Shown in pieces: positions 1 through 13,032 of a stretch of DNA of 64,000 nt. The position numbers were made by a program, and so were the translations under genes. Origin of the DNA: Hydrogenovibrio sp965140365 (GTDB taxonomy: Bacteria > Pseudomonadota > Gammaproteobacteria > Thiomicrospirales > Thiomicrospiraceae); assembly GCA_965140365.1 (NCBI GenBank), contig OZ223196.1; one strand, 5' to 3'. The first letter of the stretch is position 1. The number at the start of each line of letters is the position of its first letter. Below the pieces are notes generated by a model. It was given only the letters and a program-made list of their open reading frames with translations. It ran no database searches and was not told the origin of the DNA.

Positions 1-1
1 T

Positions 2-217
2 CAATCCATCAAGCTCAACGAAGAAAATCAGCGCATGGTTCAGGAAATCGACCAATTAAACAATGAGAATGCCATTATGAAAGAGCAAATCGATCAGGCG
101 GAAGACGTGGTTCAACGTCAATGGTTCTTGACCGGTGGCGGCGTTCTCTTACTGGGCTTATTACTTGGCCGTTTTTTCCGTATGCCAAATCGAAAAAACA
201 AGTGGAATACCCTATAA
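2..217 (+). CDS. SH3-domain family envelope protein, C-terminal part (partial)
   Basis: The frame is open from the window edge, so only the last 71 residues are seen. They form a polar, coiled-coil-like stretch rich in Glu, Gln and Asn (QLNNEN, MKEQIDQ), then one membrane segment (WFLTGGGVLLLGLLLG) and a short basic tail. This layout matches the C-terminus of the TIGR04211/YgiM type of SH3-domain proteins, which have an N-terminal signal and SH3 domain, a coiled coil and a C-terminal membrane anchor. The SH3 domain itself lies outside the window, so the family call rests only on this tail. A perfect palindrome follows 27 bases after the stop. An unrelated coiled-coil membrane protein is possible. 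Confidence 0.55.
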   Translation, partial: QSIKLNEENQRMVQEIDQLNNENAIMKEQIDQAEDVVQRQWFLTGGGVLLLGLLLGRFFRMPNRKNKWNTL

Positions 218-244
218 ACCGGGCTTTTAAACAATTCGCCAAAT

Positions 245-274
245 AAAAAAACCGCCAGGCCTGGCGGTTTTTTT
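245..274. terminator. Perfect 30-base palindromic terminator built on CCAGGCCTGG
   Basis: Seven A, then CCGCCAGGCCTGGCGG, then seven T form a perfect palindrome without mismatches. It lies 27 bases after the stop of the partial SH3-type gene and would act as an intrinsic terminator on both strands. The exact CCAGGCCTGG repeat is at 255-264. Confidence 0.85.
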
Positions 275-540
275 ATATTGATATTGTCACACTCTCACCT
301 TGCTAAGCACCCGCGCTTACCCACGCGAGGCAAACTTTCCTTACCTTCAAGCCCCAACCAAACCGTCTCAGAGAGCCCTTACAAAGATGAAAGGCACCCA
401 CCTATAACACGTCTACTATGGCAAATCTTGGTGGCTTTAAACTCCACTTAAAACTCATACACTAACCCGAAACAATCAAAATATAGCAGAATGGAGAAGC
501 CTGAACCAGAGAGCATTGATAAATGTTAAAAATTCCAGGC
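275..540. other. Intergenic region, no gene seen
   Basis: This stretch lies between the palindromic terminator and the terminator of the rRNA operon. I see no convincing open reading frame with a ribosome binding site, no tRNA and no long inverted repeat in it. Confidence 0.5.
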
Positions 541-570
541 AAAAAAAAACCCATCATAAAGATGGGTTTT
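541..570 (-). terminator. rRNA operon terminator
   Basis: The stem AACCCATC/GATGGGTT with a five-base loop (ATAAA on the plus strand) is followed on the minus strand by a run of T. It stands 12 bases after the 5S gene, as expected for the end of the rrn transcript. Confidence 0.85.
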
Positions 571-581
571 CAGGAATATAA

Positions 582-698
582 GCTTGGGGATGACCTACTC
601 TCACATGGGACCTCCCACACTACCATCGGCGCTAAGACGTTTCACTTCTGAGTTCGGAAAGGGATCAGGTGGTTCCATCTCGCTATGGTCCCCAAGCA
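582..698 (-). rRNA. rrf: 5S ribosomal RNA
   Basis: On the minus strand the gene begins TGCTTGGGGACCATAGCG and contains the conserved CCGAACTCAGAAGTGAAACG block. Its ends (TGCTTGGGG and CCCCAAGC) pair with each other. The length of about 116 bases is normal. The ends are approximate to a few bases. Confidence 0.95.
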
Positions 699-879
699 AT
701 CGGGTTATGTAAGCTGTTCTTTCAAACAACTCACTGAATTTGGAAAAATCTCTTAAGCGTGCAGTTATTTAGTTGCTTAGCACTTTAGTAAGCGCCGTCA
801 CAATGTTCTTAAAGCGTTCTTTATCTACTCAAGCTCAAACATGTCTTTGCGTCACTTTCAGTCATGACTTCAAAGTTAC

Positions 880-890
880 TTTTGAGTTGT

Positions 891-899
<9 letters not shown>
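880..899. other. 23S processing stem, 3' arm (pairs with 3740-3759)
   Basis: Bases 880-899 and 3740-3759 are perfect 20-base reverse complements that bracket and slightly overlap the two ends of the 23S gene. In the transcript they would form the long stem that RNase III cuts to release pre-23S rRNA. Confidence 0.8.
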
Positions 900-3746
<2,847 letters not shown>

Positions 3747-3934
3747 ATACAACTCAAAAATAACCTTGACCTTTTGTGTTGATTCATCGTTTTTTAAATT
3801 CATAAAAAACCATGTCTCAATCAAAGCCTATTTCGTTGCCATGACTAAAAGTTTTACGCTGACATGTTCTCGCTTGAGTTTGTATCATCACACTTGCGTG
3901 TGTTTGAACTCTTTAAGATACATTGTTACCTTGG

Positions 3935-3995
3935 CATTCAAACCGTTGGAGTGGTTTGAATGTCAATCATACAGAATATGTCGGTATTCTGTATG
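3935..3995. other. Two hairpins in the spacer between tRNA-Ala and 23S
   Basis: The spacer 3747-4178 (432 bases) has no gene. It holds two neighbouring perfect hairpins: a 10-base stem (CATTCAAACC/GGTTTGAATG, 3935-3962) and an 11-base stem (CATACAGAATA/TATTCTGTATG, 3968-3995). They are probably processing or antitermination structures of the rrn transcript; the role is inferred. Confidence 0.5.
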
Positions 3996-4178
3996 TTCTA
4001 ACTACTTGTCGGGCGTTATTTAAAAATAACACTCAACAATTACTTAGAGATTTTTCCTAATTGTTAAAGATCTTTTTCGCTTGGCCTTTCGGCGTTTGCT
4101 TTTCAGTCTATTGTCACCAATACGACTGTGAATAACCTCTGCTTTGTCTTTTAAAGCAAAACCTATTCACAGGTGTAG

Positions 4179-4254
4179 TGGTGGAGCTATGCGGGATCGA
4201 ACCGCAGACCTCCTGCGTGCAAGGCAGGCGCTCTCCCAGCTGAGCTATAGCCCC
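4179..4254 (-). tRNA. tRNA-Ala (TGC)
   Basis: The minus strand reads GGGGCTATAGCTCAGCTGGG at the 5' end, anticodon loop CTTGCAC (anticodon TGC), a GGTTCGATCC T-loop and an encoded CCA end at 4179-4181. Length is 76 bases and it is nearly identical to the E. coli rrn-linked tRNA-Ala. It lies in the 16S-23S spacer, after tRNA-Ile. Confidence 0.98.
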
Positions 4255-4499
4255 TTATAGCGTCGATATTTTGCCTTATACTTCGTTACTTTCGCGCATC
4301 GCTTGGTCACTTACTACTGTAAGCTCCCGGCGCTCTTTGCTCAAGTGCCTCGTCTAAGCCTAAAATCTCTTGCTCTAAGCTTGTGTTAATTAGGATTGCC
4401 TTCCCTAATAAGTTTTTAATTTTGTTCTAATCAAGGCAAATATTTGCGAAGCTTATTAACAATAAGCGAGTAAACATTTAACGCAGAGTAGGACAAAAT

Positions 4500-4576
<77 letters not shown>

Positions 4577-4594
4577 AGGTCGTTCTCGTTTTTC

Positions 4595-4634
4595 TCAGTA
4601 ATTCAGAGACAATTTATGTGAAAGCTAGCTTAGG
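4595..4634. other. 16S processing stem, 3' arm (pairs with 6333-6372)
   Basis: Bases 4595-4634 and 6333-6372 are nearly perfect reverse complements over about 40 bases, sharing TAATTCAGAGA and AATTTATGTG. They flank the 16S gene and would form the RNase III stem that releases pre-16S rRNA. This explains the conserved-looking non-coding sequence on both sides of 16S. Confidence 0.75.
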
Positions 4635-4654
4635 CTCGTGGCCGTCTTTGTCTT

Positions 4655-6198
<1,544 letters not shown>

Positions 6199-6372
6199 AA
6201 TCTTTTTACTCGATTTTTTTGTGTGCTTGTCTGCACGTATTAAACACTCGAAATTAACAGGTACATGTTTCACATAAATGTGATTAACCATATACATAGT
6301 TGTCGAGATATTTATTTTTGGACAGCTACTTACCTAAGTAACTTCCACATAAATTATCTCTGAATTACCTGA

Positions 6373-6387
6373 TTTTTAAAGAACTCT
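6373..6387 (-). promoter_or_regulatory. boxA-like antitermination site in the rrn leader
   Basis: The minus strand reads GAGTTCTTTAAAAATC just before the 5' arm of the 16S processing stem. It resembles the boxA element of rRNA leaders (E. coli TGCTCTTTAACA), which is bound by NusB and S10. Position and sequence both fit; boxB was not searched for in detail. Confidence 0.5.
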
Positions 6388-6441
6388 TGGTCTTGCTTTT
6401 CCTTAACTCAGTGCGCTGCACCCTGTCTCGGTAAGCCGCGT

Positions 6442-6471
6442 ATTATAGGCGCTTGATTTTGTTTCCGTCAA
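6442..6471 (-). promoter_or_regulatory. rRNA operon P1 promoter
   Basis: On the minus strand TTGACG (6466-6471) and TATAAT (6442-6447) are separated by 18 bases. A-rich tracts directly upstream (about 6472-6492) look like an UP element. The -10 is followed by a GC-rich discriminator (CGCGGC), typical of stringently controlled rRNA promoters. It lies about 245 bases before 16S. The rest of the leader (6199-6440) holds no gene. Confidence 0.8.
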
Positions 6472-6617
6472 GCTTTTTTTACGCTTTTTTTCTTTCCCGC
6501 TTCGGCCTTTATCAACTTCGTTTCCGTTGTCGTTTTGGCGTCTCCGTGAAAGAGATGCGTATTCTATAGCCTCTCCAGTTTTTTGCAATAGCTTTTTGCA
6601 GTTTTTTTGAAAAAAAT

Positions 6618-9600
6618 TTATTCCATGTCCAAAATAGAGTTGTTTTGGCTCTTTGGAGGTGTGTCTAAATTCAACGGTTCCAAATTGAGCCCTTTGTCTT
6701 CAATCTTCGGATCTTTAAAGGTGCCAGTGACTTCATAACGATAAGTGACGAGGTCTTCATTAACAATCGGCACAAGCTTCATCAGCGCATAAGCGGCCAA
6801 CCCCGCCAAAGGCGTCGCCACACCACTGATCGCGGCAATCGCCGGGAGCGTACTGCCAATAGCAGGCGTAATACGAGCCGATAAATCCAGTTCACTCTTC
6901 ACCAAATCAATTGCACCGCTCACCTGTGCTTTAGCGGCTGGGGCTTTTAAATTCAATTCGGTTAAATCCAGTGTACCTTGATTAAAAGTGGCTTTTCCTT
7001 TTATATCGTCATAGGCTAAGCCGGCATCGGTTACATCTTGAATGTTCAATTTCAAGCGCCTTGCCAATGATTCAAAACTAAGTAAGCCAAGTATTCTAGC
7101 TATCCCCGGCTCGGCATCTTTAATCACCCCATCCTTGAATTCAACGTCCAAATCTCCGACTAAACGTGTTTTTGATAAGCAGGCATAACTGCCCGGCCAT
7201 TGCAATTTCGCATCAAGCCAGGCGTAGTTCCCTTTAAAACCTTTTCGAACCCCTATGAAATCAACCAGAGCTTCAGCATTTTTACTTTTAATAGATGCAT
7301 TTAAGAAACTTCTATTTTTTGCTTTGTCATATCGAAAAGAGCCTTTAAATGATTCCTTTAGTTGTTTTGGTTGCACGATGATATCGTTAACCAACGTTTC
7401 CGATGCACTATCCAACAATATAAAATCGGCCCGTGACAACTGACGATCATTGATTTGAATATTTTTCCCTCTAAAAATAATTTTGGTATTTTCCTGGGGC
7501 TTAATGCTTTCTTTCGGACACGGAGCTTCGACTTGTGTTTCTTCCGGTTTTTTGGGATCAACCTTCAATCTCAGCTTGTCCAGATTCACACTATAATCGT
7601 TTGGCGATGTTTGATTGATAACCATATCCATATTTGGGTTATGAATTTGCAACTCAACATAAGGCGACCCTGCAACAGACTGCCAACCGGCCGTAACGTT
7701 CTTCAAACGATAATCTAAAACGTCAACCCTTTTAAATCGAACGGCCGACGGCAACCAACGTGCTTTTTTCCGCGGTTCATCAGCTGGCGTGCTTTCTGTT
7801 GAAAACCACTCTTGTTTGATTTTCGGCCAGGCCTGCTGCCAGCCTGTCACATCCAAACGATCAAACTGCCCGTTCACTCGCCAACCGTCTTTTTTCAGAA
7901 CCAGTGGCTGCTCGTTAAAAGCGATGGATAAGCGTTGTAAGACATCCTTATCCAAGGAATACAAACCGTTCATCGCCATTAACGACCCCAGAGAAGCGGA
8001 AATGGCCAATTGCCGCCCTTCTTGAACCACGAATTGCGCTTCAAGCGTTTTAGGGCGAGAGCCGCTTTCGGCCATCGCGGCTTCGCTAAGCGGCGCTGGT
8101 AAGCGACTTTGAATGGCCGTTAAATCCAAACGCATGTTAACCTTAGGAGCGGCACCATCACTAAATGGGATGCTGACATCCGCCTTCCAAGGCAAGTCGC
8201 CTTTATATAAATCCGTTTGATAATGCGCCTGGCCGGATGCCGTTATCTGAGCTTCTTTTTTATGCGTCACCACCCGAATATTCGCAGGGCCGTTTTCAAA
8301 CTCGGCGGTCAGGCCTTTTGAGGCAACCGTTTTTTCAGAAAACCTTAAGGGGCCAACGACATTTTTCAGTTTCAAGCGATCAAACAGTGTTGCATTCACA
8401 CCATGAAACTGAATCACGCCATCCACCGTTTCACCTTTTTTGGCATAACCGTACACTGGAATCCAAATTTTCGGCAAAGACACGGACACTCGGCCAGTCA
8501 TATCCAGGTCTTCCTGCAAAAAACCGTCAATGCCAGCCATTTCCGCCACCGGAGAACTCAACAAAAAACGCTTGGCATCCACTGCGGAAGCTTCAGCATC
8601 ACCGGAAATTTGAACCGCAATATTTTTCGTATTAAGGTGATTGATATCCACCACAACATTTCGAGCTTTAGCATTCTGAAGCATCGCTTTGTCCGCTGAA
8701 ATTCGTAGATCGTAAGGCGTAAACTCTAAATGTGCCGTAAATTTTTCCACGGCCGGCCAATCCGGCTGAAACTTCAAAACCGTATTGTGGACGGTCCCGG
8801 TCGCTTTAAAGACTCCTTCGCCGTTTTTAAACGGAAAATCATTCAGGTTCCCTTTTACAACTAAATTGGCGGTCGCACCATCCCCCGACACCAAAGCCGT
8901 TTTGAGCCATTCTTCCAGGTCCGGCGTCATTAATTTATAAGGCAAATAGGCTTTTACAAAACTCAATTGTTTCGGCTCAATGTCGATACGGCCATCCACT
9001 TGACCGCTAAAATCGCCTTTTGCCGACACCTTTACCGGCATACCATCCAATGTAAAATTCGCATTCGGAACCGACCAGCCTTTAAAACCGCCTAAAAGTT
9101 GGAAATGAAAGCCATTTGGTAACTTCATTTGAATCAGTTCGTCATGCACCATCGACACCGTCCATGCAATGGGCTCATCCGTTTTCAACCAAATATCTTC
9201 GCCATGCTTATCAATGAATAAGTCTTTTAACGCCAGGCCAGGGATATTTTCATTTTCCGGCAATTCCAGGCTGGGAATTTGCAGGGTCAGGGATGAAAAT
9301 GCAATCTTCTCCAGATCAACCTCACCCTTAACATTTTGCAGTTGCAGCGCTTCTAAATTATCGCCAAACCCTTCATAGTTCAGGTTCGCCAACAACACAT
9401 TAAACAAAGGTTTGACCACTTGGAAATCGAGTTTTTGCGCTTCAAACTTTAATGTCTTGTTGTCCGTCAAACTGACAAAAATAGGCGAAACACTTTTCAC
9501 GTAACGCGGCCCTAAACGAATGCGTTCAACTTCAAAGCGCCAGTTTTCCAGCGCGCCGCCTTTAAATTGATTTTCCGCCGTCCAATTCAAGGCTAAGCCC

Positions 9601-10442
9601 AAACTTTTCGGTAAAAGATCATCATTTTGCGGCCACGTCAAATCTTGTGCATGAGTGGTTACTTTTAATTTCGATAATTGCCCACGCCGCATTTGAAGGT
9701 TTAAATCGCCTAACAATTCGCCCGTCGGTAGCTTTTTTGACCAGGCCTGGGGCATAACTTGATACATGCTTTCCAGAATCAAAGGCGTCAGAAGATTCGC
9801 ATTCATCTCCCCTTCGGTCAACCGCCCCCAACTGTCGATCACAAAATCCCCTTTCAATTGCAGACGCGACGTTTCTTGCTGTGGATTGGTTAATCCTGCA
9901 ACACCACCGAATGACCACTTCAAGCCACGATACGCCTGAAACGTTTCAATCGAAAAGTGTCCACCAACGCCTTCATAAACCGGAACATCAAATGAAATAT
10001 CTTTTAGAGTGATTGAGCGCCACAGCTTTGCAAACGGGATATTCAAGGCGTTCAATTGAAATGAATCATTCTGAGGCGTCAAACCACTCCGCCTATTTTC
10101 CGAGAAGTCCAATTTCAACCCGGTAACGTGTAGTTTTCGACCATAACTGACATCATAAATAAAAGGGGAAAAAATATTGAGATCCCCCTTAGCCTCTTTT
10201 AAGACAGCCGTAACAGAGGCATCATGGTAACGAAGCTCGCGCAAATCAAACCGCAAGCCCAGCCAGTTTTGCTCGATTTCAATATGCTCAACTTGAACCT
10301 TGGCATCATTGAGTTTTTCGACATAGGATAGAAAATGGTCTGGGGCGTATTGCACCCAGGAAATCAACAGCCTGACCACCAGCAAGTAAATGACAAACAA
10401 GGCCAGTAAGAAAAAAGAAAGCTGTTGAAGCCGTTTCAACAT
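6618..10442 (-). CDS. yhdP: YhdP family AsmA-like envelope protein
   Basis: This 1,274-residue protein has one N-terminal membrane segment (about residues 9-31) followed by a very long beta-rich periplasmic region with AsmA-like repeats and a C-terminal AsmA_2-type domain. This is the layout and length of YhdP, a bridge-like protein thought to carry phospholipids between inner and outer membranes in E. coli. It is the last gene of a maf-rng-yhdP unit: its ATG overlaps the rng stop as TGATG. The linkage of yhdP with rng and maf is common in gammaproteobacteria and supports the call. An exact CCAGGCCTGG copy (9741-9750) codes for Gln-Ala-Trp here. Confidence 0.9.
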   Translation of the reverse strand: MLKRLQQLSFFLLALFVIYLLVVRLLISWVQYAPDHFLSYVEKLNDAKVQVEHIEIEQNWLGLRFDLRELRYHDASVTAVLKEAKGDLNIFSPFIYDVSYGRKLHVTGLKLDFSENRRSGLTPQNDSFQLNALNIPFAKLWRSITLKDISFDVPVYEGVGGHFSIETFQAYRGLKWSFGGVAGLTNPQQETSRLQLKGDFVIDSWGRLTEGEMNANLLTPLILESMYQVMPQAWSKKLPTGELLGDLNLQMRRGQLSKLKVTTHAQDLTWPQNDDLLPKSLGLALNWTAENQFKGGALENWRFEVERIRLGPRYVKSVSPIFVSLTDNKTLKFEAQKLDFQVVKPLFNVLLANLNYEGFGDNLEALQLQNVKGEVDLEKIAFSSLTLQIPSLELPENENIPGLALKDLFIDKHGEDIWLKTDEPIAWTVSMVHDELIQMKLPNGFHFQLLGGFKGWSVPNANFTLDGMPVKVSAKGDFSGQVDGRIDIEPKQLSFVKAYLPYKLMTPDLEEWLKTALVSGDGATANLVVKGNLNDFPFKNGEGVFKATGTVHNTVLKFQPDWPAVEKFTAHLEFTPYDLRISADKAMLQNAKARNVVVDINHLNTKNIAVQISGDAEASAVDAKRFLLSSPVAEMAGIDGFLQEDLDMTGRVSVSLPKIWIPVYGYAKKGETVDGVIQFHGVNATLFDRLKLKNVVGPLRFSEKTVASKGLTAEFENGPANIRVVTHKKEAQITASGQAHYQTDLYKGDLPWKADVSIPFSDGAAPKVNMRLDLTAIQSRLPAPLSEAAMAESGSRPKTLEAQFVVQEGRQLAISASLGSLMAMNGLYSLDKDVLQRLSIAFNEQPLVLKKDGWRVNGQFDRLDVTGWQQAWPKIKQEWFSTESTPADEPRKKARWLPSAVRFKRVDVLDYRLKNVTAGWQSVAGSPYVELQIHNPNMDMVINQTSPNDYSVNLDKLRLKVDPKKPEETQVEAPCPKESIKPQENTKIIFRGKNIQINDRQLSRADFILLDSASETLVNDIIVQPKQLKESFKGSFRYDKAKNRSFLNASIKSKNAEALVDFIGVRKGFKGNYAWLDAKLQWPGSYACLSKTRLVGDLDVEFKDGVIKDAEPGIARILGLLSFESLARRLKLNIQDVTDAGLAYDDIKGKATFNQGTLDLTELNLKAPAAKAQVSGAIDLVKSELDLSARITPAIGSTLPAIAAISGVATPLAGLAAYALMKLVPIVNEDLVTYRYEVTGTFKDPKIEDKGLNLEPLNLDTPPKSQNNSILDME
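9741..9750. repeat. CCAGGCCTGG palindrome (in yhdP)
   Basis: Exact copy of the dispersed 10-base palindrome, read as Gln-Ala-Trp in yhdP. A nine-out-of-ten copy at 7827-7836 in the same gene is also read as Gln-Ala-Trp. Confidence 0.85.
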
Positions 10443-11914
10443 CAGGAAATCACCACATCAAACTGCTCGATAAAGTAACCACTTTCGGCCTGAAAACGAA
10501 TTCCCTTATTCAGAAACGTTTCCAACTCGGCCACATTACTGGAAGCTTCATCCAAAATATAAGACACCACGGGTTCGGAAGCGATAACCCGGTAAAAGTC
10601 GGCATCAAACGACTTCGCCATGCGCGTAATTTCACGAAACACTTCAAACGCAATAGTTTCAGGTGTTTTCACGGTTCCGCGGCCGTTACAGACCGGACAA
10701 GGTTCACACAACACCCTTTCCAAACTTTCACGAGTGCGTTTGCGCGTCATTTCCACCAATCCCAAGTTGGAAATTTCGGTAATGGTCGTTTTGACCCGGT
10801 CACGAGATAGTTCGCGCTGCAAAGCGGAATACACCATCGATTTATGCTCAGCGTCGTCCATATCAATCAAATCCAGAATAATAATCCCGCCTAGATTGCG
10901 AAGCCGAAGCTGTCGTGCAATGGCTTGCGTAGCTTCCAGGTTCGTACGGTAAATGGTTTCTTCCAGATTTTTATGTCCGACAAACCCCCCGGTATTGACA
11001 TCAATTGTCGTCATGGCTTCGGTTTGATCGATAATGAGATAACCGCCGGACTTCAACTCCACGCGTTTTTCCAAAGCTTGCTGAATTTCGTTTTCGATGT
11101 TATACAAATCGAAAATGGGGCGTTCGCCGGAATAAAGTCCCAGTTTGTCGGACAAGTCCATGACATAGCTTTCCGAAAATTCGACCATTTTTTTGTAGGT
11201 TTCCGACGAATCGACTCGAATTTTTTCGATGCGATCAATGGGCACATCTCGCAGAATATGCAAATACAACGGTAAGTCCTCATAAATCAAAGCTGATTTT
11301 CGAACCTTTTTGGATTTATCCTGTATCGATTTCCACAAGCGTTGCAAATACACCAAATCCGCTCGCATCTCATGAAATTCGGCCCCCTCGGCCACGGTTC
11401 GGACAATGTAACCACCTTCCGAGTCTTTTACCTCCGGAATGGCATTAATCACTTCCCGCAATCGATCACGTTCCTCCGGGTCTTCGATTTTTTGCGATAC
11501 GCCAATCATTTTCTCATCCGGCATATACACCAGCATTCGAGAAGGAATCGTGACTTGCATCGTCAAACGTGCTCCTTTCGAACTGATGGGATCTTTGACG
11601 ACCTGAACCATCACCTGTTGCCCGGCATGCAGGAATTTTGTAATGTCTTCACAATCTTCATCGGCTTGCTTGCCGATTGAGCGTTTACAAATATCCGATA
11701 CATGCAAAAAAGCCGTTCGTTCCAACCCGATATCGACAAAAGCCGCTTGCATTCCCGGCAGCACCCGGTCGACTTTACCGATATAGATATTGCCCACCAA
11801 GCCACGGTTATTGGCCCGTTCAATCCAGACCTCCTGCAAAGCACCGTTTTCAACCCAAGCGACCCGAGTTTCGGACGGCGTGACATTCACCAATATTTTT
11901 TCTTCGTTATACAT
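10442..11914 (-). CDS. rng: Ribonuclease G
   Basis: This is a 490-residue protein of the RNase E/G family. RNase G is a single-strand endoribonuclease that matures the 5' end of 16S rRNA and takes part in mRNA decay. An N-terminal S1 domain (about residues 35-130, GNIYIGKVDRVLPGMQAAF) is followed by the catalytic core with IDVNTGGFVG near residue 305 and the zinc-link motif CEPCPVCNGRG near residue 405. There is no long C-terminal scaffold, which separates RNase G from RNase E. The gene begins two bases after maf stops and overlaps yhdP, so the three are one operon. Confidence 0.95.
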   Translation of the reverse strand: MYNEEKILVNVTPSETRVAWVENGALQEVWIERANNRGLVGNIYIGKVDRVLPGMQAAFVDIGLERTAFLHVSDICKRSIGKQADEDCEDITKFLHAGQQVMVQVVKDPISSKGARLTMQVTIPSRMLVYMPDEKMIGVSQKIEDPEERDRLREVINAIPEVKDSEGGYIVRTVAEGAEFHEMRADLVYLQRLWKSIQDKSKKVRKSALIYEDLPLYLHILRDVPIDRIEKIRVDSSETYKKMVEFSESYVMDLSDKLGLYSGERPIFDLYNIENEIQQALEKRVELKSGGYLIIDQTEAMTTIDVNTGGFVGHKNLEETIYRTNLEATQAIARQLRLRNLGGIIILDLIDMDDAEHKSMVYSALQRELSRDRVKTTITEISNLGLVEMTRKRTRESLERVLCEPCPVCNGRGTVKTPETIAFEVFREITRMAKSFDADFYRVIASEPVVSYILDEASSNVAELETFLNKGIRFQAESGYFIEQFDVVIS

Positions 11915-11916
11915 GT

Positions 11917-12495
11917 TTAATCCAAATAAAATTCTGATTCGGTCAACAATTGATCCAATTCGTATAAAGGCAGTCCCATTACGCTCGAATAACTGCCCTG
12001 CAACTGCGAAACAAACTTTGCACCGAGCCCTTGAATAGCGTAACCGCCGGCTTTTCCTTCCGGCTCACCGGTTTTCCAATAGACCTCGAACTCCGCGTCG
12101 GAGATGGCTCGAAATGTCACCTTACTTCGGGACAATTTCGAAAACACTTGGCCGTCGTACACCACAGCCACCGCACTTAACACTTCATGCTGTGCGCCGG
12201 ATAACGCCCTCATCATTCGCTGGGCATCCATTTTATGGCGCGGCTTGCCAAAAAGCTTGCCGTCTTTCAATACCACTGTATCGCTGCCAATCACCCAAGC
12301 TTTCTTTTCCGGCACTTTATTAAAGCCGGAGAAGGCTTTCTCAATTGCCATCCGAATCACAAACGATTCCGGGCTTTCATTCGGTAAAAAGGTCTCCTCA
12401 ACCGGTGCTTCAACCAGCTCAAAATCCACCCCGATTTGTTCCAACAGTTCTCGTCGCCTTGGCGAGGACGACGCCAAATACACTTTCTTACTCAT
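11917..12495 (-). CDS. maf: Maf-like nucleoside triphosphate pyrophosphatase
   Basis: The 192-residue protein begins MSKKVYLASSSPRRRELLEQ, the signature of Maf proteins, and contains GSDTVV and KPRHKMDAQRMM motifs. Maf proteins hydrolyse non-canonical or dTTP/UTP-type nucleotides; the YhdE type, linked with rng as here, prefers dTTP and UTP. I chose the ATG at 12495, which has a GAGAG ribosome binding site, over an upstream in-frame start at 12558 that adds 21 residues not typical of the family. It is the first gene of the maf-rng-yhdP unit and is divergent from the HIT gene. Confidence 0.93.
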   Translation of the reverse strand: MSKKVYLASSSPRRRELLEQIGVDFELVEAPVEETFLPNESPESFVIRMAIEKAFSGFNKVPEKKAWVIGSDTVVLKDGKLFGKPRHKMDAQRMMRALSGAQHEVLSAVAVVYDGQVFSKLSRSKVTFRAISDAEFEVYWKTGEPEGKAGGYAIQGLGAKFVSQLQGSYSSVMGLPLYELDQLLTESEFYLD

Positions 12496-12609
12496 AAATC
12501 TCTCGAAGCATCCAATTCTCGGCGCAACCGCGACGAAATATCGGATATGATTATCCATTAAATTACACTTATTCTAACGCTTTCGTAAGATTACTGAGGG
12601 AGTTTATCC

Positions 12610-13008
12610 ATGGATATTATCATTACAGACCATTCGCCGGAAAACCTTGAAGATAAATTTGAAAACCACTTCCTCTATCAGAACAGCGATTATTCAATCA
12701 TGTGTGAAAGTACGGAAATTCCCTGGTTGCAATTCATCCCAAACCGGCCGGTTGACCCAGCCTATGCTGGGCGACTCTATGCTGAAATGGTTGCGCTGGC
12801 GGAATATTTAAGATCGGAAGGGTTTGGCGAACACTACAACATCGCCAAAATCGGCAATAAGCTGCCCTATTACCACATTCACCTAGTGATGCGAAACCGA
12901 AACGACCAGGCCTGGCCGGAAACCATCTGGGGGCTGGATTTAACAGAAGACGTGTCGATGATTGAGCGGTTTAAAACGTGCTTGGAACAGTATTTTGCCC
13001 AAGCTTAA
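12610..13008 (+). CDS. HIT-like family protein
   Basis: This 132-residue protein carries YYHIHLVMR near residue 95, a histidine-triad type motif close to the HxHxHxx signature of nucleotide hydrolases and transferases, but with only two of the three usual His residues (HIHLVM). The substrate is unknown. The ATG is preceded by TGAGGGAG, a good ribosome binding site. It is a single gene, divergent from maf and convergent with the surface-glycan operon. An exact CCAGGCCTGG lies in it (12906-12915, read Gln-Ala-Trp). The missing third His makes catalysis uncertain. Confidence 0.7.
   Translation: MDIIITDHSPENLEDKFENHFLYQNSDYSIMCESTEIPWLQFIPNRPVDPAYAGRLYAEMVALAEYLRSEGFGEHYNIAKIGNKLPYYHIHLVMRNRNDQAWPETIWGLDLTEDVSMIERFKTCLEQYFAQA
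12906..12915. repeat. CCAGGCCTGG palindrome (in HIT gene)
   Basis: Exact copy of the dispersed palindrome, read as Gln-Ala-Trp. Confidence 0.85.
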
Positions 13009-13032
13009 AAATTGACACTGAAACCCAAGCCG

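Noticed and set aside
3766..4023. 85-codon frame in the rrn spacer
   Set aside because: It lies in the tRNA-Ala to 23S spacer on the strand opposite to transcription, has no binding site, and overlaps two processing hairpins.
6403..6588. 61-codon minus-strand frame with a basic composition
   Set aside because: It overlaps the rrn P1 promoter and A-tract region and has no binding site.
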